Assembly (NCBI GenBank): GCA_905182995.1
Contig: CAJJDP010000001.1
Location: 578,001-642,000 of the forward strand
From: Paramecium octaurelia
Lineage: Eukaryota > Ciliophora > Oligohymenophorea > Peniculida > Parameciidae
DNA length: 64,000 bases
Direction of reading: 5' to 3'
Below the pieces are notes generated by a model. It ran no database searches. It saw only the letters and a program-made list of their open reading frames with translations, and was not told where the DNA came from. Shown piece after piece: positions 49,470 to 61,471 of the stretch; position 1 is the first letter of the stretch, and every line of letters begins with the position of its first letter. The position numbers and the translations under genes are program-made.

Positions 49470-50752
49470 ATGAAAGGATGGTAGAATTATAAGTTTGTTT
49501 GTCAAAGAGTTAAATGCGATGATAGACAATTAGAATAAATTAAAAATTTAGAAAACAATCCTTATTTAGTTGGAAAACAATTAGAAGATGATGAATTCAT
49601 TTTATACAAAATTCCTTGTAATGAATGTATTTCTTTGAATGATTTAATGGATGCAATAGTAATTTATATGTGATAATTTAGAAATCGAATTATGTAGTTA
49701 TCTTTAAAGGACAAGTCATTTTAATTATTTAAGCTATTATTCAGCATTTAATTAAAATGAGTGAAGACGAATTATGCCATTCATAATTGAATACAAACAA
49801 TATTTTTATTCAATTAAAACCAGGATCCAATAAGTTTACGACTTATCAATAACTTATTTAAATTGATAACATCTATTTTGTTTAATATTTAATAGTTTCG
49901 GATCCTTATAATCCAAACATAGAATTAAAAAATGATGTAACAGAAATTATAAAAATTATTTATCAATTTTTAGAACTATATTAAGATAATAGTTTTACTA
50001 AAATTATAGAAGAAATAAAAAAAGTAAAAAAAATCAATGATGTAAAACCATTTAAGTAATTAAAAGATATACTTGATAAATTCATAACGGAATATATAGA
50101 TATTAAGAATTAAATAATGAAAGTTAATGAAATTGAAAATTATAATAAATTTAATAAATAAAGATATCTTTGTGAAAAAGAATTACTTGTTTATTTAGAA
50201 GAATTATTAAAATAGAAGATAAGATTTGGCGAAGATGTTTACGAGCAAGCTGAAAATTAACAATAAGAAAAATTTGAAAATTTGAAAGCATTAGAATATT
50301 TATAATAGTTTCTGGAGTCTCAATTTAAATTGAATTTTGTGTAATAATTCTAAAATTTCTATGGAGACAAATTATAAAATACTTATTTATTAAGTGGAAT
50401 TACAAAACAATCATATAATGAATTTTTAACTTCTATAGAACCAGATAGAATGAAAGCAAATGCATCCTTTGAGATTTTTGAAAATGTAATTCACAATTGT
50501 TTTTCAAGTTTAACTTAGATTAAATATGAAAAACTTAAAGATTATAAATTTGTAGTTGAAGATTTATCCAAAAGTGCAATTTTTGAATTGCTATATACAT
50601 TTTATATTAAACATTCATTAGGTTGCGATTTGGCAAAATAATCTGAAGAAGTCAATTCAAAAGTATTATTAGATATTCAATAATATTTTTAAGAATATTA
50701 TAAAACGGCAAAATATTTTTAGGGTTTGTAATTATTGATTGAATAAATATGA
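49470..50752 (+). CDS. 419-aa protein, inverted paralogue B
   Basis: Intron at 49659-49681 (23 nt). Same protein family, length and start (MKGWQNYKFVCQRVKCDDRQ) as paralogue A. Blocks such as NDLMDAIKSNYVVIFKGQVI and NFYGDKLQNTYLLSGITKQS match A almost exactly, while the block KIRFGEDVYEQAENQQQEKF corresponds to a very different sequence in A. Function unknown. It is convergent with the polycystin-like gene (26 nt between stops). Confidence 0.75.
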
Positions 50753-50778
50753 ATATCAAAAAATTTATATGATTAGAT

Positions 50779-53643
50779 TCATTCCTGTATTTTTTTTTAA
50801 TATATTTTATTTGGTAACCAATTAAAGAGCCAATTCATTAGATTATTTTTTTTTAGAATTTTTGACTCAGGTTAACCTTAGCTAATAACAACTTGTCTAT
50901 AAGAGTCAATGTAGATGATCGCCAAAATTCCGAATAGGAATTGATAAAGTATAAAGTAAAAGAATATCATAAAAAGCATAGAAAATGTTACATCTGTATC
51001 ATAAAATTCCCCTATATTAGAACTATTACAAAGCATCAATATCAGTTATGCCAAAGATCTAGCAAATACGCTATAGTTTACAAAATATGGTCCCTTTTAA
51101 TTTGTCAGAATAATAGCAAAGCCAGACAAAATAAGAAAAAGTAATGTGAAACTGGACAATAATTACAAATATTAAGATTCAATAGCTTCAATGGCTTATT
51201 CTAAACTTTTAAAGATATTAAACATCAGATATATTCTGATTAAATGAGCACAAATACATAATGAAGTCATAACAAGGATACTTTTATAACTATCTGCAAC
51301 ATTCCCTAAGTCAATATAAGTGGTTTATTACACAAGATCATAAACATTAATGTTTTATTTGAATAATTACATCGCTTAATCTGCAGTTGAAAAGTTGAGT
51401 ATTAAAGACATGGAATTAACAAGGAAAACAACAGATATAAAATATTTGATTCCTGAGGAAAGAGAGTCCTTCATTTTGATCAATTAAAATACTGTATAGA
51501 TGATTCCAACAATAATTTTAAGTACTGTAATCATATACAAGATGTATCCAATATTTTTATTATTAGGACTCTCAGGAGATTCAGAATGCATTTCAGCATA
51601 AATAGAATAAGGTGAGGATGATCCTTTACCAAAAATATTTGGTGAAAATGGAGTGATGGTGGGTTATTTTGGATAAATACCAATTCCAGTGACTTCAACG
51701 AGAAATTCAATAAACACAAACATCCCATCATTTTTACTCCTAACTGTCATAGTCATAACTTAGGCAATTAGAGTTTCCTGAAAATAGAAGGGATGATTAA
51801 ACATTCCTTCTATGATATTATGAATATAATAGACTGGAGTTAAATCTTCTGGGCTTATATCCTAAATATATCCACTTGAATCGTATTCACTAAATTATCC
51901 TTCAGTAATCCTATCATTTTTTGAGTCTGTAAAAAGCATCCAAGGTTTTTTTCCATCACCAATTTAATCAGTAAAGAATGTTTGGTCATTATAAGTTTCA
52001 TAATTGCAAGTAATTTAAGGGATTTTATCAGTTCTTATAGGATTCGGACATTAAGTATATCGAGTTCTTAATTGACGAAATCTCAAAGCTCCAATTATTT
52101 CATAGGATGTCTTAAAATCTGAATTATCAGAAGTAAATTGATACATGAGACCTTATGGATTAGTGTAATATTCTTTGAGATCAGAAATTGAAGAGATGGC
52201 AAGAAATTTATTTAAGTTTAAACTGTTTTCTATTTTTTTGATGTGCTATTATGTATATGCTCCATTATCTAAAAAGTAGATAAATAATATATTCAAAGCC
52301 ATTAAGATTATCAGAATGAAGAGAATGCAGATATGGTTATCATCTAATTTTTCACCTTTCAATTCTTCTGCTTGATTTTTCTCTGCACTTCTACCTCTTT
52401 TTTTTAGTTTATCTACATCAATAACAAATTGCTTTTTTAATAAAGGAAATCTATTAAAGAAATAGACATATTTTCTAAATAATCCAATTTTGAGATCTTA
52501 TTAATCGTATTCTTATTGTTCATCATATTCATCCTCATTCTCGTCAATTTATGTTAATGGTTTTTCTTCACTTACCTTTGAACCATCAAATGTAACGTTG
52601 GCACTTTAATGAGGATGGCTAACTTGACTCTTTTCAGGTTGTGCATTGCTTGTAATATGTGATTATCTTGATTCTGAAGGTTGACCTCTTCGATGAGTTT
52701 TCATTCTTTTTTTTTTCAATGTCACAGATAGATAAGATATATTTTAATCTGCTAACACTTTGTTATAATAACGCTCAATCAATTCTGTGTTTTGTATATT
52801 CTCTTGATTATCATTGACAATTTCATATCTGTTACAAAACTTTTCTAACATGATCTGATCATTATTTCCGCATTCCTATACATATTCAATTTGCGGAGAT
52901 ACTAAGTTCCTAGTCGTTGTTTAGATAGATCCTGGACTTACTAATCCTGGTTATTATTTCTACAAAATATCATCTATCTATTCTGCCACTTAAGAATCCG
53001 GCTATTAATTTACTTTGGATTTTGTGGGCTAATCATTACAACTAGTCTGTCCTGCATCATAATGCATCTCTTTCCTCACCTAATCAATATTGTAAATATT
53101 CCAATAAACTAATGAGGCTTTTTTTAGATCTTGAAAACTGTTTATTTTAGAATATCTAAAAGTTGCGGTCACGTAATCTACATTGTCATCCTAAAATTTA
53201 ACATCTTTTGATAGTAAGTTTTTAGGACATTTTACTTAGATGGCACAAGTCATAGGTGGTGGCTAATATTAATTATCATTTTCAATATTATTTTATTCCG
53301 GAAATTCTTCCTAAACGCATTCTTCAAGGTATCTGAAGTATTTGTCAATATGATAACCAAATTTCTCCAAAACTTACTTTGATATTGATCTAAAAAATTC
53401 CTTCACACGATTCTTATCTAAAATTTCTTATTAAGGTGCTTCTGCTTCCATCATTTCAATCTACTTAGAAACATACATAGTCATATTATTGAGATTTTTT
53501 AAACTATCTTATACTTCTCTTTCAAGAAATGTATTCCTGGTCTCTTTTGCATCTAAATCTTATTATAACTCATTCATCTTGCTGTTCAGTTCCATAATTC
53601 TAGAACGAAGTTTTCTAGCTTTGCTTTCTGGATCTAATTCCAT
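50779..53643 (-). CDS. Polycystin/TRP-type channel (PKD2-like)
   Basis: 954 aa in one uninterrupted frame, with no introns, which is unusual here. The N-terminal 360 residues are cytosolic with a coiled coil (KLRSRIMELNSKMNELQQDL). A basic stretch precedes the first TM (ICILFILIILMALNILFIYF). The long extracellular loop follows the polycystin domain order (FRQLRTRYTQCPNP, TSYEIIGALRFRQLR, PVYYIHNIIEGMF, TMTVRSKNDGMFVFIEFLVE). Five more TM segments follow (GYILYMITVLKIIVGIIYT, SLILNFS, LLSSFTLLFLILSGFAIIL, MLFMIFFYFILYQFLFGILA). Polycystins are Ca2+-permeable ciliary channels; location in cilia is inferred. A short basic tail ends the protein. Confidence 0.8.
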
Positions 53644-53947
53644 AAAGAAGTAATTTTAATTTGAAAATGACTACTTTTTATTATAAAAATTTAGTATTTT
53701 TAAACTTCTATTAAGAATCTTTGTTCATATTTTAACATATTATCTCGAATAATGAATGAAAGTTATTGAGATAGCTTTGGTTTTAATAGAATTTAAGTCT
53801 ATTAGCACTAGAGTATGATTCGTTTTTGTAATTCAATTCATATTCATATATGTTCGAAACGAATTAATTAGATAAATATATTCTTGTGCTATTAGAGTAG
53901 CATAGAATTAATCTAAAAATATAACTAAATAATAAACATATAGATAA
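53644..53947. other. Intergenic, nothing recognised
   Basis: 304 nt, AT-rich, between the start of the polycystin-like gene and the stop of the next minus-strand gene. Confidence 0.5.
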
Positions 53948-54934
53948 TCATAAAATATGATTTGGAATTAAATCGGGTAGAGTGGTCAGTCTAAATCTGG
54001 ATGAATATTTATGAATGAATGGTTTGATGTAGAGTTCCTTAATTGTTTTTTCAGACTTTTTATAGGTGCTTCTTTCTGTAGAAAGGGCTGGCTCTTATTT
54101 GTATTACTATGTCTGTATTTAAGGAAGTTATGATTTAAATGGTTTAATAGATTTGTAAGCATTTCTCGATAGAAGATGATATGATAATGACGAAAACTAT
54201 TTATTGATTAATTTGCTTTTTTCACTGCTGATAATTTCTTTTTATTTGACTAAAAATGATTCAAAAAAACTAGGCTTTTTAGTTGGTGTTCTCTCTAGGA
54301 TTTTTGAAGAGTTAATATGAAGAGGATCTTCTTATTTAATGACATCCAGTAATCGAGTATTTTTTTTCTCAATTTTGATTGTATTTTATCTGACAAAGGA
54401 TGATTCCAATGATTCAGTAGGTATTTCTACACCAAATAGATATGGTGCCATAACATAAATTTAATGTTTACGAATGGATCTTTGAAATTTATGCATTGGT
54501 GATTCTCGTTCTTTTTCTATATGCTGTATCCTGAATTCATGATTCATGCATTGCTTCTGGAATCTGCTTAATGGTCCACAAAATTGGCACTCGCAACTTC
54601 TTCTCCTTTGTTTAAATTGCTCCTTATTCTACTGCTTGTATTACTTATCAAGGTCCTTATCACTCAAAATCAAAGCTCTAGGTTTTCGAAGTTGTTTTTG
54701 TGATCCTATGGAAGATTGGGTGTTAAGAATGGACTATTTCTTATTCATTCCCTTAATTTCTATATATTTAAAGGGATTAAATGAGGATGGAAAAGAACGA
54801 GATCGAAGTTTTGTTTTGACATTAATGTTTATGAGTTTGACATTCTTTTGTTGAAATGATAATTTAAGCTTATTAGACTTAATTGATTATGGACTCTATT
54901 TGGCTAGAATCCTTTTTTGTTGCGCAATTTGCAT
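53948..54934 (-). CDS. 328-aa basic protein of unknown function
   Basis: Single exon, 329 codons, start ATG 54934. Strongly basic and Ser/Gln-rich (KTKLRSRSFPSSFNPFKYIE), with one small Cys cluster near residue 120 (RRSCECQFCGPLSRFQKQC), a possible metal site. No TM or known domain. Predicted largely disordered; proteins like this are common ciliate cytoskeletal or basal-body components, but that is a guess. Confidence 0.7.
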
Positions 54935-56912
54935 CTATTCGATATCAAACAGTTAATGCTTTTGTATAAAAATTATTGATTTCAACATTTACTACTTTTA
55001 AAGAAATGCCATAAAATAATTAATATTTTAATAAATAATATTATTGCTGGTTCTCACATAAATCAATCAATCATGATGAGATGCGTAGTCTTCTGAAATT
55101 AAATAAGAAGTAATAACTTTAATAATAACTAATCTAAGATCATCTTGATAATATATATCTATTAAATTTTAATTCATTTTATATCTTCTTGATAAGTATT
55201 CATTAAGTGTAATTTACTCTAAAAAATGTGCATATCAAGTTAGAGTGTAGTTATCAAATAAAATGATAAAATATACCTTAAAGAAACCATATTTTAAAGG
55301 TTTAACCAAAAATATTTCATTCAATTATCGTAATGAATACTACTGATGATTTTGGTTATTCTAATTTGTCCAATCCTCAATATTTTAAAGTTCTAAATAT
55401 TGGTATAATTTCAATAAATAATGACTTTATGCTATGAAAATTGATCTAATTATGCAATACTTTAAGTGAAAGACTTAAACTGCCCTATTATTCTAATATT
55501 GTTGATGTTTTTGATAATGACCTTATTTTATCATGCGTCATCACTAAAAAAAGTATATCAAATGTTATGCATCTATAAAAGATGGTAATCATTAGTTTTA
55601 TATGGACAGATTCCCTTGTTCCATTTTTGTCTCCTTTTGCATACCCATTGACTAATTAATTAGAATTTTCTTATTTGCAAATATTTGATAATTAAAAATG
55701 TTCCCAATGAAATTTAATATTATTTAATGCAGCTCTATATTGGTGGTGTTATTCGTCCTAATTACTTTAAACTCATAATCTGTAATTTATATAACCAACG
55801 TTGATTTTTAGAGATCACATCATGAACCAATACTAGTGAACTAAATTTCTGATTTCATCAAGGAAAAGCAAAGCTTGAGTCTATTTAGCCAACACCTTTA
55901 AAAGTAAAAATTTAATTAAGTTAATACATTATACCTATTGCTAATATGCTATATTAAAGTTAATTTATTAAATTATAATTATCAATAATGATGATAATTT
56001 TTTGATTTACAAGAGTAGATATCAAGAAAAGATCTTATATGAATTTTTATATTATTCATAAACTTCAGGATTATTACTAATTTTTTATGGATGTGGATCT
56101 CCATTTTACGTATCCACTAATATCAATATAAACATTTGACATAAAGATGCCTTATTTGCACCCAATCGAAAATAATATAAATGCAAATAGTTATGATAAA
56201 ACTTTTTGTGTTTGCACTTTTAAATATGAACTACTAATTGCTAATGACATGTATAATTTTGTAGCGTTAATTAAAACTGATAAAATATTGAACTAATTTA
56301 AATATTTAATTCTTAATATCAATAGTTGCCTTTAAGTGATTAATTTTTGGTAGTAATATGTAATCCTAGATTTTGACATAAAGTTATCCCAACAAATTCA
56401 ATAAATCTTACTTTTCAAAGTGGGTCATATATTATATTATATAAACCAAATAAAAAAAAATAAAGTAGATAAATTCTAAGTGTAGGTACTTATTTATATA
56501 ATTTCTATGAGTGCTTAGCAATAAAAACTAAAGAAACTTATTGAGAATTTAAATTTAGAAAGTAGGTGAATATTTTTATAAATTTTTTTTCAAATTAAAG
56601 AAACCAATTATTATCATCATTATGTGTAGAAAACTGTATAGTCGGTAACATTATAAAACCATATATCTGCATATCTAATATTAAAATAGACGATGGAAAA
56701 TAATAGATTCGCTTTACTAATATTTATAATTTTTAACATAAAAGCATGCTCATCATTACTTAGTTATTGAAGATCTAATCTAAATCAAACCAAATAATTG
56801 ATAAAATTGTTGAATCTTTCATGAAAAAAAAAATAAGTTTTTGAATTTATGAGAGAATTATTGTCTAAAAAAGAACAAAAAAATCAAATATTAATATACA
56901 CCTCAACAATTG
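54935..56912. other. 2-kb region with only decayed coding traces
   Basis: AT-rich. Short protein-like pieces are visible on the plus strand (IVDVFDNDLILSCVITKKS and FIWTDSLVPFLSPFAYPL near 55500-55660; MQLYIGGVIRPNYFKLI near 55730), each broken by TGA or frame changes that no short intron repairs. Possibly an old pseudogene. Nothing intact. Confidence 0.35.
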
Positions 56913-57505
56913 TCATGGCATCTCAATCTCGCCAAATTCAAGGAGTCTTTTTTCGTATATGGCATATTGTTAATCATCTACAAATAATTAGTAATCCATA
57001 TATTCTAAAAATTCCTACTCTAAAACATTTATTTCTTTGACATTTATTCCTCCTACCTTAGCATAAAACTCATTTTTGTAATAATCATCATCCTAAAACT
57101 TGATAGCCGTCATAATTGACAATAAAAGAAACCTGTAAATGAGTTTTATAAAATAGATATATACCTATGTATGCAATGGGAATTCAATACAAGATATGTA
57201 TGTTTCTCTTACAACCTATCCAAGTATATTAGAGCAATAACAAAGCATTATTCACTGCAATGTGTGTATTTAGCTATTCTTTGCAAGTAATTGTAGATTG
57301 TAATTGAGGGAGCTTTATTTGCATGAAAAATAGAGTTATACTCTATCTCAAGTGCATCTGTTTCTTTGATAATTTCATCTAAAATGTTTGAGATTGTCAA
57401 GAGTAGAGGATTTGATTGCTACATTAATTTATAAATAATAATATTGAAACTATATCCATTTGAGATCAAGGAATAAGCAAAGCAGGACCTAATTAAATAA
57501 GCCAT
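56913..57505 (-). CDS. Pho80-type cyclin
   Basis: 186 aa with one 32-nt intron. The cyclin box carries the PHO80/PCL family landmarks: SITIYNYLQRIAKYTHCSEQ, VIALIYLDRL, MTAIKFQDDDYYKNEFYAKV, GGINVKEINVLEQEFLEYMD. Pho80-type cyclins bind Cdk5/Pho85-class kinases. The start is uncertain: ATG 57505 gives a hydrophobic extra 27 residues and lies inside a short inverted repeat; ATG 57424 would begin just before the conserved region. Confidence 0.85.
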
Positions 57506-57518
57506 TAGTAGTCCTGCT
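57481..57518. repeat. Short inverted repeat at the cyclin start
   Basis: AGCAGGAC (57481-57488) and GTCCTGCT (57511-57518) form a perfect 8-bp inverted repeat with a 22-nt loop, unusually GC-rich for this DNA. The loop contains the upstream candidate ATG (57505, minus). It could be a regulator-binding site or chance. Confidence 0.4.
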
Positions 57519-57683
57519 TAAGATCGACAGCCTTTTTCCCTTTGTTACCCGATTTCATAGATAGATAGTGAATAGAGTGAGAATCAAATAAAATTACAAA
57601 ATATAAATAATTATTGATTATATTGGAGGATTATTTATTAATAATTATACGAGCCTTTAATTTTATAAATATTATAACATTAA

Positions 57684-58941
57684 ATGTCCAATTAAATATT
57701 GGAAGAGGATCTTAATTAGTCTCTAAGATTAATAGTATAAGGTAATCAAAAGTTGAATCTTAGGCAGAGAGAACTTTTTAAAGGCAACCAACTGTGAGAT
57801 GAGGTAACAAAGCTATTCTTAAATGAAAAAAGGGTGTGGAGATCTCCTAACTTATATAAGACATGAAAAGGATGAGAATATAAAAACGATGATGAGTTAA
57901 TAACTAAAAAGATATATAGATGAGTTAAACAACTTCTCTGAGGCTATGAAAATAAATTAATAAACTGAAGAAGTTGAAGTTGTTTAAGTTAAAAAATAAG
58001 AACTCCTATATACTCAAGAGTCAAACAAAGAGATTTAATTATATAATGCATAATATGCTAAATATGTTGAAATCCACCAAGTTACTTAAAATAATACTAC
58101 TTAAATAATAGGTTTGGAATCACAAAAATAGATATTAAATGAGCGTATTGGTTTGCCGTTACTATTTCCTTAGTTATTTTAAGGGAACCGAAAATTACAA
58201 ACATCAACATTATTATATGGAGTATATATTCTACATTAACAACTAGCCTAGAGGAACAGGAAAAACTGAATTATTAAGATAGATTGCCTCCGATTGTAAG
58301 GCTCTTCTGATAATAGTCAATATTTCGATGATCATTGAATTGGAGGAACAAAATACTGTATCAGAATTAATGAATCAAATAGAATAATAAACGAAAAATA
58401 AATCTTTTATAATTGTGCTTAAATAATTAGAAGAATGTAAAAATAGAGAAAAATTGATTTAATTTTTTGAAAAATATAATCTCAAAAGCTTAGTAGAAAG
58501 TGAGAGATTAGCATCAAACGTGATCGGATGTACGAACTAACCTTGGAAGATTCATCATTCAGTCAGAAGGATGTAAAGAATAATTCATAAAAAATAGCTT
58601 TGAGAATAGAGTAGAATTTACTTTGATGTCAGAAAAATAAAGATTAGAATTCATAAACCATAAATTGTTCTAATTTCAGCAATATAAGTTGCAAAATAAT
58701 GAAATAGCCGAATTAGCCAAAATTACTAACAAATTTACAGGGATGGATCTTAAGAATTTGTTTACAAAGGCAATACAGATATATGAGTAAAAGTAATATG
58801 CAAAAACTGATGTAAGATTTCTACTTATGAAAGTAAGATTTCTATGATTGTATTTTGGATGTACTTTAAGTTTAAAAGAGCTCTGTATAAGATTCTGAAA
58901 TCTAATAATTTACATAATGGAAATAAGAATTTTGCATTTGA
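57684..58941 (+). CDS. MIT-AAA protein with intact Walker A but lost Walker B
   Basis: 387 aa after removing four introns (22, 25, 25, 22 nt). An MIT-type N-terminus (NFLKATNCEMRQQSYSQMKK) precedes the AAA domain (IIGLESQKQILNERIGLPLL). Walker A is canonical: LLYGPRGTGKTELLRQIASD. Walker B is KSFIIVLKQLEECKN, lacking the acidic DE pair. The finger strand is kept in part (GCTNQPWKIHHSVRRIFENR), and the C-terminal helix matches the Vps4 group (EIQQFTQWKQEFCI). It probably binds but does not hydrolyse ATP. Same architecture as 33397-34595. It is convergent with the TTLL gene (29 nt between stops). Confidence 0.8.
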
Positions 58942-58970
58942 TTAGATTATAATAATAAAACAAATTAATA

Positions 58971-61337
58971 TCAATCATATCTTAATTTATAGTAATTTTA
59001 TTATTGCATTAATATTGGAAAAGAAGGTATTTTAAAGTGAGGTGGTTACAATTTTAAATTAAACACTTTTGGTTTAACAAATGAACCATTCTGTTGTGGT
59101 TACTAATTTTAAAAATTTTATTATTAAGATTAAAAAAAGGATGATTATTATTGTTATTACTAAATTTAAGAGAATTGATTAAATGCTTAAATCATTTCTT
59201 TTTTAGCTTCTTAATCACTTTCACTTGACTTTAATTTGCTTTTATTTGATTTGCGAATTGAAAACTTTCTTGTCATTTAAGCAGAGGATTTTAATTATTA
59301 TTAAGATGAAATTTGTAATACTTATTAGGTGTTTGGTTAGGATAAAGGAGAAGTATCAGGAAAACTGATTCTTTTATAGTTAAAAAAGTCTGCTATTTGT
59401 AACTCCTGATTTTATTTCGTTGATTTCAATATGTAAAATGAAGGAGGTCTTTTAAATCTATCGATGTTCTCTTAAAACTTACTCGTATTTTGTTAGTCTT
59501 CAGAAGCAATTTCATTTTCATCTCTATTTTATAATTTCTGTTCTAGAGGTTGCTATTAAGGTAATTCCGTCATTGATTTTAAAGGGTTTGAAAATACTTT
59601 GCTATATATTATGATTCAATAATACTTAATTAAATTTTGTTTATTTTCTTTTTTGATTGTTACATTCTTATATAAACTCTTTCTATTGGATGATTTAGAG
59701 GGCTCTAATTTATTTCTAGAATCAACAGAGCCTTAAACAGTAATGGAGTGCTATATCTATCGTTACTATATTAGTCTGTCTCTCTCAGTAAAATTGTCTT
59801 TTTTAATATTTCTACGGATATCTAAAGGTTTATATATATTATTCTAAATTACTTGCTCCTGTCCATTCTTCATATAGTTTTTATGAATGCTATAGATATT
59901 CATCATAAGACTTGTCACAAGGATAAATCTTTTCGAAATTCCCCAAGTGTTAGGATTCATATTGTTCTCTTTCTATTTATGCTTAAAGTTTGAGTGTTTT
60001 CTTTTCTTCATTTGAAATTTTAGGTTTTTTTCCTAGTACTCTTCTTTGCATCTACTCCTTTTACAATTATTAGAGGTCATTCTTAACTTTTAAATTGATA
60101 TTCATAAGTGTAACAGTATCTCTTATTAGATTCTTTTTGATTATAGCATCAAGAGGAGTATCTGCAGTGAAACTTGGCGTATGATTTACTTCTAATAGAT
60201 ATGGTTTATATGTATTATCAAGAAGGATATCAAATCCCAGAATCTCAAAGCACATATTGTTAGCATAATTGTCAGGTTGAGTGTAATTGGATTGCAGAAA
60301 TGGTTAAACTGAACAAAACGTTTTTATAATTAAATCCTTAATTTTTGCCATTAATTCATCAATATTTGTTTATTAGGATAGCAATTTAAACACACTAGAT
60401 AGACTTCTTTTATGTCCCACATCCATTTATTATTCATCTGTATTGAATACAAAATTAGGATTGTCTTTATTAATTGCATAATTCGTGAGATGCATACACA
60501 TTTCTTCAGCATTCATTTGATTGGGCTATTAGTATGGTTGTGTAGCAAACCTTGCTAATCCTTCTTTAAACAGGTATATTCTAATGTAGACTACATATAT
60601 ATTACCTCAATGGATCACAACCTGCCAATAACACATACATACGAAAATCAAATTTTAAACCATCAATTAACAATGGTTTATGCAGATATCTTTGTACTAC
60701 ACAATGTTCAGTTGCTATTGATTCAACTTACTTTGTTAAGAATATGCCTTTTAATAAAAACCAACAATCATACCTCTGCCTTAACATGATGCTTCAGGCT
60801 TTACAATAAAGTATTTAATTTTTTTAGTATTTTGCCTAAGATCTGAAATATCAGATGGTAGCATCCAAGTTTTGGGATAAAAGTCGAATTCTTCTGGAAA
60901 TTATTTAGCCATTTTATTTAAATTCTTGCCTAAATAGTTCTTTCTAGCTATGCAGTACATTCCAGGGAAATGATTAATTCTCTAATGACCTATTTTAAGT
61001 AAATATATAGAATACTTTACATTCGTGCGAGAGTTTCAGGTAGCACTGCATTATCAGTCCAACAAAAGTCCCATACTTAGGTTTCTTAGTAGGGAGTGTA
61101 TTGCAATTTAAATTTATTCAAGATTTTGCCCACAAATTTAACAGCAGCGTATTAAGTGTCCGATACATTCATGATTAATATTTTGTTATTATTAACTAAC
61201 TATCTTCTTTTTCTCCTTCTTCTATTTTACAATCCATCCTCATCTGAGTCTTCTTCAGAGAGTTCTTCTGATTCTTCCTCGCTATCTTCGAATTGTCCAT
61301 TAAATGGTATTTCATTTTTGTCACTTTAATAGAACAT
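58971..61337 (-). CDS. Tubulin tyrosine ligase-like (TTLL) enzyme
   Basis: 744 aa after removing introns of 26, 26, 25, 31 and 24 nt. An acidic N-terminus (SEEESEELSEEDSDEDG) leads to the TTL domain: RINHFPGMYCIARKNYLGKN, PKTWMLPSDISDL, IVKPEASCQGRGIFLTKQ, VVQRYLHKPLLIDGLKFDFR, MYVLLAGCDPLR, MHLTNYAINKDNPNFV, and the terminal CFEILGFDILLDNTYKPYLL with EVNHTPSFTADTPLD. These are the ATP-grasp core and Mg-binding residues (FDILLD, EVN). The EVNHTPSF form is typical of TTLL polyglutamylases (TTLL6/13 group). A long Gln/Lys-rich C-terminal tail (about 330 residues) may bind microtubules. Target: tubulin in cilia and cortex. Confidence 0.9.
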
Positions 61338-61471
61338 GGTTAATTAATTTTATAATTAGAAAAAAACTTTGATATCGTGGATTTCATTAAAAACAGCTAA
61401 TTGAATGAGATTTAATTAAAAGTTATTTTATATTTATTACGTGTAATCTATTGAAATAAAGAAATCTTAAA

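Noticed and set aside
54546..54854. Plus-strand 102-codon ORF with membrane-like segments
   Set aside because: Antisense to the single-exon basic protein 53948-54934.
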